This document shows positions 52,773 through 62,735 of a stretch of DNA of 64,000 nucleotides, one piece after another. A program made the translations under genes and the position numbers. This DNA comes from Branchipolynoe longqiensis (taxonomy: Eukaryota > Annelida > Polychaeta > Phyllodocida > Polynoidae): positions 9,348,963-9,412,962 of the forward strand of contig CM059194.1 of assembly GCA_030323885.1 (NCBI GenBank), written 5' to 3'. How positions within the stretch are numbered: position 1 is the stretch's first letter; the number at the start of each line of letters is the position of its first letter. The notes under the pieces were generated by a model. The model was not told the DNA's origin, made no database searches, and saw only the letters and a list, made by a program, of their open reading frames with translations.

Positions 52773-52830
52773 ACTATATATAGAAACATGCCAACCTGCG
52801 AGGGGGGAGATCTGCGCCCTCCCTACACCA
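52773..52830. repeat. solo 58-bp terminal segment of the third YR family
   Basis: Identical over 58 bp by eye to 40106-40163 (ACTATATATAGAAACATGCC ... CTCCCTACACCA). No other part of the element adjoins it. Confidence 0.85.
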
Positions 52831-52894
52831 TATGTATATTCTGTCTGTATATGCACATACACATATTATATGGTGGATATACCACACAGAGAGA

Positions 52895-52955
52895 AATCCC
52901 ACTTTTCACCCACACCCACACCCACACCCAACCCACACCCACACCCAACTCCAGT
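52895..52955. repeat. CACCCA hexamer repeat
   Basis: About ten CACCCA/CACACC units. Not the TTAGGG-type telomere repeat. Confidence 0.85.
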
Positions 52956-53560
52956 GGCCATCCTTGTGTAGTAGACTGCTAAAACAACAACCCATCTGCC
53001 TGTGTACATTAGAGTAATGGCATATATGATGCTATTCATCATGATTTGTTCATATTGTTGGTTATTTCTCATTAACTATGTCCAGGATTTTGATTCTCAG
53101 AAAAATACTGGTTTAAATAGACCATGGTGTTTCAGCAGTAAAAATGACTAATTCCAGAATAAAAACAGCACAATGTTATAGACAAAATAAGATTATCTCT
53201 TTATTTTAATGTAGTTTTAATTGAATATTATGAACATACTATACACATGCACATTTTCTTCACATAAACTTTGAAGAGCTACTTATAGCCATTTTAATGA
53301 TGTATTTTGTTAGGTTCCATCCTCAATATTAAAGTAGTGGCAGACTGTGACAGGTCACCCCTATTTGTTTCTATATGTAAACTGTCTTGGTTTTTCAAAA
53401 CGTCTTGATTTTTCAAGACGTTTTGAAATCCAAGACGTGGCCCCTACCTGATAACACACTTTACTAAAACTATGCCTATCCACCAGAGGGAGATGCATGT
53501 GCTGCGTGCACCAGCACACGCCCCCCTCCACACACACACAACCAATCAATCGAACTAAAA
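52956..53560. other. gene-less interval
   Basis: Contains CAAGACGTTTTGAAATCCAAGACG with the inverted AAACGTCTTGATTTTTCAAGACGTTT (~53398-53428). No gene. Confidence 0.4.
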
Positions 53561-53624
53561 CTAAAAAGAAAGATTCGCGAAATAAAGCAACCACTCACTG
53601 AAAAACACAAATAAATAAGATAGA

Positions 53625-54055
53625 AGAAATTGAATGCAAGCTGGGGAGGGACACACACTTTGCCCACCTAAACTGTCAGAGTGCATCCAACAAAACTGAC
53701 ACAATAAAAATACACCTAAAAAGAGAAAATCTCAACATACTGACACTGTCAGAAACATGGTTCACTGACAACCACAAAAACAACACCCTTAACATAGATG
53801 GATATAGGCTTGTACGTAATGATAGACAGCAAAAATAACACACTAAACCAAACAAAAAAGGGTGGAGGTGTTGCCCTTTACTGCAAAAACACCAACATTC
53901 TAGATCCTGAAGCACTAATAACAGCTAACCTATCAAATGAACACATAGAACTAGTATGGTGCCTAATAACAAATGACAGGCAAGCAAATATAGCCATAGC
54001 AAGCCTCTACAGAACTCCATCAAGGGAAATTGAATGCTTCATCGATCTAACTTAA
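53625..54055 (+). pseudogene. LINE endonuclease fragment
   Basis: FAHLNCQSASNKTDTIK, LNILTLSETWFTDN and DGYRLVRND match the start of an APE-type LINE endonuclease, including the Asn and the catalytic Glu. A stop and frameshift near 53830 move to the next frame, which continues GGGVALYCKN, IELVWCLITN and ASLYRTPSREIECFIDL. The fragment ends at ~54055 where unrelated sequence begins, so the GDFN and SDH motifs and the whole RT are missing. It is the same type of protein as the LINE at 36 kb but a different family by wording. Dead. Confidence 0.8.
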
Positions 54056-54465
54056 GTCGGCCCAACTTCCTAATGTGAACAGTATCGATTTACTTGAAGC
54101 GGCTTAAGCACGTCACAGTCGAGACCTGAGTTTGTTGACTTTCCGGTAAATTTGCTTTATGAAACTGCTAGCTGTGCACAGATATTTTGTTCATCATTTA
54201 TTTTTAGGGTTTCACTGCCCAGCAGAAGTTTTGACCGTTCCAAAACAATACGATTCAGTCGAAACAGATCTAGGTCGAACCCACACTCTCTCGTGCCGAC
54301 GTCGACTAACCGAAACTGGTGCTGGTTAGTATGGACTTGCTCATGCGCAGATATCGATTTCCGCCTTAAACCGCTGCGTGTGTGGACACGACACTAGTTC
54401 GCCTCATCTAGTTCGCCTTATCTAGTTTGGCCTAAACTTGCAGGTGTGAACACAGCTTTAGAGAT
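54056..54465. other. gene-less interval
   Basis: GTTCGCCTCATCTA/GTTCGCCTTATCTA/GTTTGGCCTA is repeated at ~54390-54430. GGCCCAACTT..TAATGTGAACA (~54060) resembles GGCCTAAACTTGCAGGTGTGAACA (~54428), perhaps the two ends of a small insertion. Confidence 0.4.
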
Positions 54466-54750
54466 ATTTAACTTTTACTATATGAAGATTGCTCACGGCA
54501 ATTGACAATGCATTGAGTGTGCCGATACGTGTGGTGCAACACATCGATTTTATTCAAAATTAATAGAAATGCAGAACCCTAACCTTATAAATTTAATATA
54601 ATCTCTTTTTTGAATGTGTTTTCTATATGTAATCCAATTGGTTTGTGGCCAGGTGGTGTAGTTTGAGAGACATTTCACCTTTTCTCTATGAAGGCTGCTC
54701 ATAGCCATTGAGTTTGCAGTGTGATCGGACGTTGTCCTGCAGCCAAGCAG
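54466..54750. repeat. direct repeat, copy 1 (mate at 55640-55870)
   Basis: ATTTTATTCAAAATTAATAG, AACCCTAACCTTATAAATTT, GTTTTCTATATGT and TTTTTCTCTATGRAGRYTGCTCA are shared with ~55680-55850 in the same order. Confidence 0.75.
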
Positions 54751-55639
54751 TGCGCGCAGTGACCTAAATACATGTGCTGACGTCATATGAAATTGCTCAA
54801 TAGACCAGTTCACAACACCATCAATGTCAAATTATCGGGAAATTTTACAACCTGATAACACATTTTGAGACAGGTTCCAGCACTCTTGCAGATTTTTGTC
54901 CTTAAATTTATTTTGCAAGTCTTGGGAGATGATATCATTACTCATGGCAATGTAATCCCCTTTATAATATGAGTATCTTAGTGGGATGGTCTCATTTTCT
55001 GTTTCAACATCAATTTTGAAGGATATGACAGCATGGTCACTCTTTCCGATCGGGACACCTATCCTGATGTTATCTATAAGATTATCCTTATTGGAAATGA
55101 CCTAACAGCCTACCAGACTTTTATTTTGCATAGAATATTACCTGTTAGTCAATGAAATAATATAAGGGGAGTCTTACTTGAAATAAATGTTTTTTGTATT
55201 TAATATTTCATGGTCAATAAAATGGTTCTGGATGTAACTGTCGTATCCCTTGCTTATTAATTTGGGAAATATGTTATCTTGAGAATACCAGAGCTTCAGT
55301 AGAAAAACAGTTGCATAAAAATTAATTGTTTCATGCAATATTAAATTGTTGAAAATAATTGTTGTTATTAATCAATCATATTGTAAAGACAGCCCCAGTA
55401 ATGTATTTAGTTTTAATTCAATTTATCATAATATGTGCACAGAATCCATACCATATATGTTCAAATGTATAAACTCTATAGAGACACCATCGTTTTGAGG
55501 GAACCCGCTGACCCGGATCTGAGTAATCTATCAACTGGGTTCTAAAGCCTCCAGAAGGATGTGGGTGCGGTGGGAATAGACTACATCACGGTTCCGACTG
55601 CGCATGCGCTGAAAACGGCCGTGGGAGCAAAGCAAAGGC
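54751..55639. other. gene-less AT-rich interval
   Basis: 54880-55110 has wording such as TTGAGACAGGTTCCAGCACTCTTGC that could be a decayed LINE 3' region, but no frame can be followed. Nothing else visible. Confidence 0.3.
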
Positions 55640-55870
55640 GTACGGCCATTGAGTTTGCCTATAAGCTCATTGAAATATGTCAGTTTTATTCAAAATTAAT
55701 AGAAATCCAAAACCCTAACCTTATAAATTTAATATAATCTTTTTGTTAAACATGTTTTCTATATGTGTTCCAAGCGGTTGTGCCTAGGTGGTGTCGTTTG
55801 ATCAATATTTTACTTTTTCTCTATGGAGATTGCTCACTGCCATTGATAATGCATTGAGTACTCTGGCTGT
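55640..55870. repeat. direct repeat, copy 2
   Basis: Mate of 54466-54750, including GCTCAC.GCMATTGA.AATGCATTGAG, which in copy 1 lies on the opposite side of the unit. The family is therefore itself tandem-like. Confidence 0.7.
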
Positions 55871-56056
55871 GGCTCTAACACTAGTCTGAGTGCCTAGATC
55901 TTTTAAAATCTAAATGCACATGGCATAAGATGTGCTGATTCTATTGATGTAAATGCAATGCTGGATACAAGATTAATATCTTAATTTATTATATATATAT
56001 TTTTAGTTAGTATTCTATGTTTCAAACAAAAGCTGAGATGAGCTGAAACTAGCACA

Positions 56057-56527
56057 TTTCATAGCTGCACCCAGTGTATTAGCATGTGCCATGTGCTTTT
56101 GGGGGGGTTGTTTGCTCTGATGCATCCCACAATGCAGCTCGCCGCTGGAACCGTTATGTAGTCTATTGGATGTGTGTGTGGGTTGTGGTGGACAGGTTTA
56201 TGGGTATTGAATGACAGGGAACCCCCCAACGGGCACACACGCCCTATACTGGGAAACACTGAGTATCTAAGGGAAGGGTATTAGCAGACCAATCTATCGG
56301 AAGTCACGAGTCGGTTGGTGTCATCAGAGATACCCAGAATGCGTGACCAACCTCCCACACAATGACGTGTGTGGGCATGTCATGTCAACCACATCCTGGC
56401 GCTTTGTGGGTAGATGCGTGGGTGGGAGTTTGAATATATACTGTGTACATGACCATTAAAAGAGAGTTCCATTCTGAGCACTGAAGACTATGGTGTTCTT
56501 CGTTCTTTGTGGAGGGGACTCACAACA
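56057..56527 (+). mobile_element. possible LTR or LTR fragment
   Basis: ATTAAAAGAGAGTTCC at ~56454, then ACTATGGTGTTCTTCG, and an end at GGGGACTCACAACA. This resembles the R/U5 end of invertebrate LTR retrotransposons and of the repeat at 12361-12703 (CTTGGTGTTCTTCCG). No target duplication or internal genes identified. Confidence 0.3.
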
Positions 56528-57435
56528 GCGACCATGAGCGGAATAGACTATGCAGGGGCACAGTCTACAGTGACATAAGAGGAATCTGCAAAGTTGACCC
56601 AGGATGCGGCCCTGAAGATAGGGGTCAAGCTATACAATATGTTACATCCACACTTGGGGATGGCTACTCCATTAGTTTGTATTATTTATAATTTATTCTT
56701 CTGCACACCGAGTAGTGCAGTTGCCGCCCGAAGTTGGCTCCCCTCTCCTGATTGGTTGATCACCCACGGCTGTTGGTAGCCACAGCCGGGGTAGTGCAGG
56801 CGACACAGCACTCACCCACCGACTGTGGGATATAGGTAGGCCCTACAGCCTAAATAATATTGGCATAACATGTTATACAATACATTATTCTGACAAGAGG
56901 CTAACATCAACTATCTTTTCCTTCACATTACTAGTAATAGCCTACATAACGACAAGTGTTGGCTACTCAGTGAAAAAAAAGGAGAAATACACTATATAAA
57001 TTTGTAACCCTCATGTCACACATGGGCCCCATTTACCATGAAAAGACCCTTGTCTAAAGCCCTTGCTAATCAACTCCCATATAAATTGTGTGCATACCTG
57101 TTTTCTATCTATTTACCAATGTTCATGAAGATTGGGTGCATTTTGGGGACGCACAATATTTGATACCAAGAGTCTCTCAACCCAGACACTGAGTTCACTC
57201 AAAGCTTTCCCCCCTGCTTGCTCGATTTTGGGTCACAGCTTTGAGCAGTTTTACTATAGAACAAAGGGGCTCTGGCAGCATCAAGATACCTTTTACCATG
57301 ACCTTTTAAATTTACTATAGATTCAATCTAAGGTAGCAAATTCTTTTTTTTTAACTGTTAAGAATGTGTCGGGCTAGCAGCAATTGAACTTTCATATATC
57401 AGTGACCACTATAATATATAATTCAGAACAAGAGG
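56528..57435. other. gene-less interval
   Basis: No domain in the short ORFs. A CACCCACCGACTG.. / GGCTGTTGGTAGCCACAGCC hairpin lies at ~56769. Otherwise nothing visible. Confidence 0.35.
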
Positions 57436-57659
57436 CGGAAGTATAGTATGGAATTTTATTAATCAATGGTAGTAATAAGCAATGTAGTAGTGAGGGGTCA
57501 ATGTAAGGTAATAAGTATCAAGTGAAGTGATAATCAATGAGTAAAGTTAAGTAATCAATATAAGGAATCAATGCCTAGATAAGAGTATAATAGGAGTAAT
57601 CATTAAGTGATGAGTATAATGAGTAAGTAATGTTCCGGAGGTAAGTGGGGAGGAAGTCA

Positions 57660-58640
57660 AAATGAATAGAGTCTGTTGGTGACCCGGGCCTCAACCAAAT
57701 AGTGTGGAGAGTGCCCGGGTCACCACGGTAAAGGCGTGGGCCGGGACGTAGCTGTGGACGGCCGAGGACCGCCAGTGGCTGAGGTCGCTGACGTCTTGGA
57801 GGGGTGCGCCGGCTGCAGCGCAGGCCTGGGCGGCCCCTCATCGAAGGCTGTGAAGAGTGTAGGTGTGGGGGTCTGGGCACCCGGTGTGTTGGAGTGCAGC
57901 GCGAAGCGCGATGGTGAGTGTCCGGACGGTGAGCGGTGTGCCGTCCGGGGTCAAGAAGACGGGTTCGAGGGGAAGAGATCGGGTGGTGAGCGCGTAACGC
58001 CACCAGGCGCGTACAGGCAGCACTCGGAGGTGGGGATCCTTGGGATCCTGATGGTGAAGGCGTCGGCGATGGACCTGGAGGTCTTGGTGGATCGGACCTT
58101 GATGTTAAGGTGGGTGGTATCGTCCAGGACGTCGGCCTGTCTCAGTGTGTGGCTGGGGTCGTCGGATCGACCGGTTACCAGTAGGTTCCCCTGTCGAAGT
58201 AGTGAGAAGTAGCCGATGAGGAGGGCAGATGTCAGGACCTTGGTGCGGGCGCCGGCCCGGTTGAAGAACCGGACGATGTGGAGGAGGTGGTGGGTCGTGA
58301 GCGGTGGGACCTGGCGTGGGAGGTGGGTCAAAGTCCGGACAACCCCGTGCTTGATTACGGAGATGAGGTAGGAATCGAAGCTGCGGGTCCTGCCATCCCA
58401 CATCCTCACTCAGGTCCGGGTCGCGCTGAGGTAATTCATGAAAGCCCCAGGCGCGGTGAGGGATGCGGAGAGGTGCGCGAGATAGGATGCTATGTCGACC
58501 TGGGTCGGGGACAAGGGGTCGTAGTCTCGTGTCCGGGCGTGCGCATAGTAGACCTTGAGCTGTAGATGTTTGTTCCACCATGTTCCACGGGCGAGGCCGG
58601 CGTGGAAGAGGTGGACTACGTCATGGTGGTCTTGTTGTGT
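57660..58640 (-). pseudogene. tyrosine recombinase of the 57-62 kb element
   Basis: The N-terminal part (VDIASYLAHLSASL, PGAFMNYLSATR) ends in a TGA near 58414. The catalytic part follows in the same sense: ALLIGYFSLLRQGNLL (first Arg), NIKVRSTKTSR, then in another frame TLHSLR, where a TGA replaces the second Arg codon (CGA to TGA fits CpG decay). The rest continues GAAQACAAAGAPLQDVSDLSHW and the Tyr in AVHSYVP. The motif set Arg, His-x-x-Arg, Trp, Tyr identifies the YR. At least two stops and one frameshift make it dead. Confidence 0.78.
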
Positions 58641-58679
58641 GCCTGGGGAGAGAGAGGCAAATTAGTATCTCTTCCCAGG

Positions 58680-60546
58680 CTAGTCAATCTCAGCGACAAT
58701 TGAGGAGTTGTGATGGACACGTATGCGGACGAGGTCCACGTCGTCCACAAACCGATCCGCCCTTCGCCGAGAGGCCTGATTGAAAGGGGCTCTGCTGAGG
58801 GCGTCGGTGAAGGCGATCTCGGCTCCAGGCTTGTGGACGACCCGGACCACACAGGAGTTTAGAGCCGGGAACCTCCAGATCGCCCAGGCGCATGCGCATA
58901 GGGTGGGGTCCCTTCCAGCGCCGGATTCGAGGACGACCTTGGAGGCTTGGTTATCGGTATTGACGACAATGGCGTAATCTTGAGGGTTGGGTGGTGTAAG
59001 TGCGTGTAGCGCCACGACAAGGTTTATGGCCTCGAGCTGGGCGATGTTGTGACCCTCCGCGAGGTACCCCGGCTGGTACTCTTCGGTGATGTATCCGGCT
59101 GGCGAGTGTGCCCCGCCTGCCAGGAGTGAAGAGTCACACTCTATTATCCAGTCATGCTTTGGGGGTGGGCGCAGGAGGACGACCCCCTTGGAAGCGTGGG
59201 CATAGGCCTTGAACCACTCGATGTCGAGGGTCATCTCCTGGGTTACGGCGTGCTTGCCGGTGTAGGGGGCACTCCTCAGGGCTACCAGTATTCGATTCAT
59301 AAACCGCCAGGCAGGTCGTACGCAGTTGGCCACTTGTTGGAGGCGACGACGAGGTGCTGGAGGTCCTTCCTGGATGCTCTGCTACCCGGTATCCATTTGG
59401 CGCACTCGGCGACGATGTCGGATGAGCTTGGCCTTCAGGATCCGGACCGTCATGTCGACCATGTCGACGTCGAATCCCAGCCACTCAGTTTTCTGCGTGG
59501 GCAGGACGCACTTATGTGGTGAGAGGGCCAGTCCAAGGTCAGGGGTGAGGTTGATGGCATCGAGGTAGGCAACGATGGCCTCTTGTTCTGTGCTGACCGC
59601 CCCAACGAAGTCGTCCAGATAGCAGAGCGTGAAATGGCCGTTGCTCCGGAGCAGATATGTCACCGCGTTGGTGGTGTTGGCGCAGGCCATGGAAAGGTCC
59701 GGCAGCCGAAGGGGGGAGCGATATCATAGTAAGTCTGGCCGTCGATGGTGATGCCCAAGAGCGGGACTGACAATGGGCAGGTCCTCAGCTGTCGATAGCC
59801 GCGGGCGAGGTCGATAGTCCATATGTAGGCTCCCCGGCCCAGGCGTGTGACCTCATCAGTGAGGTTTGTGATATTGGGGAGGGTATAAGCGACAGGTCTT
59901 CCTTGGTAATGGCCTTTGTGGATGCCCGCGTTCACGCTTGCACCCCTGGGGTAACTGAGGTCGACGATGACCCGGCGTTCGTCTGTGTTTTTCTTCGCTC
60001 GGGTCATCATCGGGCTCGTCTGCGCCCAGGGGACGAAGGGCGGGTGGGCAAAGGGGCCCAGCAAGGCGCCGCGTGCGGCCTCGTCGGTGACGTAGTTCTT
60101 GATCCATTTGAAGTGTTCTGGATCTTCCCGGTGGTTGGCGGTCGACGGGACGGGAGGGGCGTCAGCCATGTAGTCGGCCAGCCACCCAAACTCGAGGAAG
60201 TCGAGCAGCTCACTGTTGTGGTAGCCAGCCAATAGGTCCCTCCACCGGTCGATCCTCAGAGCGGACGGGACCGGTATGCGTACGACGACATGGTTAGGGA
60301 GTGCTGTCGCCCTGACCTGGTCGTAGATATACCTATATACCTCGTTGCCCATGCGAGGGGGGCGGAGGTTGGCCAGATCCTGGCGAGGGTGGTCTTGTAT
60401 GAAAGGGGGGTGTGAGGAGGGTTGTAGGGGGGGGAGGGAATGCCTTCCTGGTCATCCATTATGTCGTCGACGTCCTCGGAGGCATGCTCTCTCTCATGGT
60501 ATATGAGCAGGGCGTCTGGGTCTTCGGCGGAGTTGTCATTCCTCAT
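58680..60546 (-). pseudogene. RT/RNase H of the 57-62 kb element
   Basis: Pieces in order: N-terminal HTPLSYKTTLARIWP; LPNHVVVRIPVPSAL, LDFLEFGWLADY, GALLGPF, TSPMMTRAKK, VIVDLSYPRGASVNAGI, WTIDLARGYRQL and PPFGCR; a frameshift at ~59685; MACANTTNAVTYLL, LCYLDDFVGA and WLGFDVDMVD; shifts around 59340-59390; then RNase H, open from 59333, with WIIECDSSLLAG, IAQLEAINLVV, VVNTDNQAS and TDALSRAPF. All catalytic acids of RT and RNase H are present but in different frames. It is the most complete pol of this superfamily here. It ends just before the recombinase. Confidence 0.85.
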
Positions 60547-61165
60547 AGTGGCGGTGCTTGCCCTGAGGGGTTGTATACACGCGATGGTAGCGTCAGTTGG
60601 TTCGTAGCGGACGACGACGTCAGTGGTGGCGGTGGCATGTCGTCGGGGGGCGTGGCTGGCTGCGGGTTGGGGGTGTGCGTGTGTGGAGGTAGGGGGGGGC
60701 GTGGGAGGTGGGGTTGGGGGAGGGGGGTGGGTGGTTGTGGGTTGGGGCTGGGAGGGTTGGTGGGGAGTGGAGGGGTTGAGGGAGGGGTGGGTGGGTCGAG
60801 GCAGAGTTCGAGTGGGTCGAGGCAGAGTTCGACTTCCGCTATGATGCCGGGGTTTCCATTTCCTATGGAGCCATCATGTGGGGTGGCCGTTACGATGCCG
60901 TCCTGGGCCCGGGACACCTCTGTGGTGTCGGATGGGCGAGCAGCGTAATGGTCATTACTGTGGTCGTTAGTGCCGGCATGATGGTCGCCGGTGGCAACTA
61001 ACGGGCAGTCGGCGGTGGCATCTGAGGGGCAGCGGCGGTGTCTGTGGTCGCGGGGGGGCGCAGCGGTTATCCGTAGTACAAGTCGGCGGGGCATTTCTGT
61101 GTCGGTTTCAGCGTCCGTGTCTGCAAGCGGGTGGGTGGCGCGTTCTCCAGCCTCGCCGGGGCCCG
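60547..61165. other. Gag-pol linker, low complexity
   Basis: G-rich on the plus strand at 60620-60830, with GTGGGTCGAGGCAGAGTTCGA in tandem at ~60787. The minus frame reads as a Pro/Asn/Thr-rich chain (183 codons) that is probably the N-terminal extension of pol. Confidence 0.4.
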
Positions 61166-62381
61166 TTACTGAAAATCCATTCTGGACGACTCGTCAGTCT
61201 CCAGTGCCACGGCTTTTCGTTCATTTTGGCCTTTCTTGTTGTTACAGTCTTGCTCCTTGTGCCGGTTTGCTTTTTTGTACTTGTTTGGCAACCAGGCGCA
61301 CATGTGTGCCCGGCGCTCACTGCCTGTGCCATGCGTGGCCGTGTAGCCACAGTCCGTGCCCCAATTCACCTGTGACAGGGGTGGCCATCTGTGTTGTGGT
61401 TGAATTCAGGGCGTTTATAGGGTGTGCTGTTCGTCGTCGTCGTGTGCTGTTAATCGGTTCACGTCTGGTGGCCTCGTGCCGCCCGTTTTTCTTCTTCCTT
61501 CCGTATCCCGGCCAGGCAGGTTGCTCGTTGTAGGTCTTTGATGGCTTGGTCATCCCGCCAACCTTTAGGGAGGCGGCTGTCGTCCACCATGGCGAATACC
61601 TTCTCGGACCACACGAGGCAGGTATCCCACCTCCAGTCCGCCGCCATGTCAAATATCTCATCCTGGTGCTCCAGTATGGGCTTTATCCATGACCGTGGCA
61701 CCTTGGGGTTTTTCCGCATGTGAGAGAGTGCAGCCAGGGACTCATGCCATGTGCCTACCTTCCCTTTCTTTTCGTCTCTTATCACATAGGTGTGGGGAAG
61801 GAGTTGGGCCCTACCTCGTTTGTTTTGTCGTCTGTCGACGTTGGCACCGATGATGGCGTCAATGAGGTCCCATTGTTGGCAGTCATCCTCGCTGGAGGAG
61901 GTAGCGGTGGTTCGCGGTGCGTGCCGGGACCTTCCATGTCTGGGCCACTCTCGGGACCCAGATCTGTCATACCGGTCCTTACGGGCATGGTGGGTGCGTG
62001 GCCGCGTGGTGAGCGAGCACGTGGCGTGGGCGGCGATCAGGGTGAGTCCGTGGTGTTGCGCCTCCTGCGTCACTTGATGGCCCTGTCGTCGGGCGAGCTG
62101 CTCTTGAGGCGCTTACTTGTACCAAAGGTTTCAAGCACGTGGATCCGCTCTGACATGGTGGGTGCCAGGTCAGCTTGCTGCTTCATCGAATCAGTGACTG
62201 ATTGGCGGAGTAGCGAGATCTGCGCCACCGCCAACATTTCGTCGTCACTCGTCTCGTCCGTTACGGTTTTTAGTTTTACCACAACGGAGCGTGGTCGTCC
62301 GCTCTGCCGTGGTGTGCGTGTGGTGTCATTGGCTGGTGCCGCAGTCGCTGCAGACCGGCGGGCTGATTTGCGTGCCGGCAT
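61166..62381 (-). pseudogene. Gag of the 57-62 kb element
   Basis: Starts at the ATG at 62381 (MPARKSARRSA). A frameshift near 62070 leads to an Arg/Ser/His-rich stretch and the conserved core: LLPHTYVIRDEKKGKVG, SWIKPILEHQDEI and LVWSEKVFAMVDDSRLPKGW. A second shift follows, then the zinc region MNWGTDCGYTATHG and CAWLPNKYKKANRHKEQDC. Here the second Cys of C-x2-C-x9-H-x4-C is Leu, so metal binding is probably lost. The pattern is otherwise that of the Gag at 31 kb. Confidence 0.72.
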
Positions 62382-62735
62382 GGTGGCGTGGTGGTGCGAT
62401 GTTAGGCGGTCTTGGGGAGGTCTTGGAGAACAGCCAGAAGGCATGAGAAAAGAGGTGTTGGTGGTCCGGCGTCTGGTGGAAAAGTGGGAGGAGTTTGGGG
62501 AGGGCGGAAGTGAAAGGGGGGGAAGGGTACCAGCGGCGGCACCAGCGCAGGGCGATGGTGGCGCCGCCTGGAGGTATGGGAGGAGGTGAGAGGCGGGGGG
62601 AGGGGGAGAGAGGGGCACCGGGGCGGTGCGAGGGTGGCGCCGCCTGGAGTTAGGTGGGTAGGGGAGAGGTGGGGGGAGGCCGGTAGGAAGGGGGGGGGGG
62701 AGGGCCGACCGCCTCTATCCCGAATTACCCATATT
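62382..62735 (-). repeat. G-rich 5' end of the 57-62 kb element
   Basis: TGGCGCCGCCTGGAG occurs twice (62560, 62635) with G runs between. Similar in style, not in sequence, to 17327-17525. Confidence 0.45.

Larger units (their letters stand above)
57436..62735 (-). mobile_element. YR retroelement, minus strand, all genes present but broken
   Basis: Minus-strand order: G-rich 5' end (62735-62400), Gag (62381-61166), RT/RNase H (60546-58680), tyrosine recombinase (58640-57660), and an AT-rich 3' end (57655-57436) with ATTTTATTAATCAAT. The 3' end resembles 2860-3065. It is the only member of its superfamily in the window with a recognisable RNase H and YR. Edges are estimates. Confidence 0.72.

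Noticed and set aside
52895..52955. Interstitial telomere repeat
   Set aside because: The unit is CACCCA, not the animal TTAGGG; treated as simple repeat.
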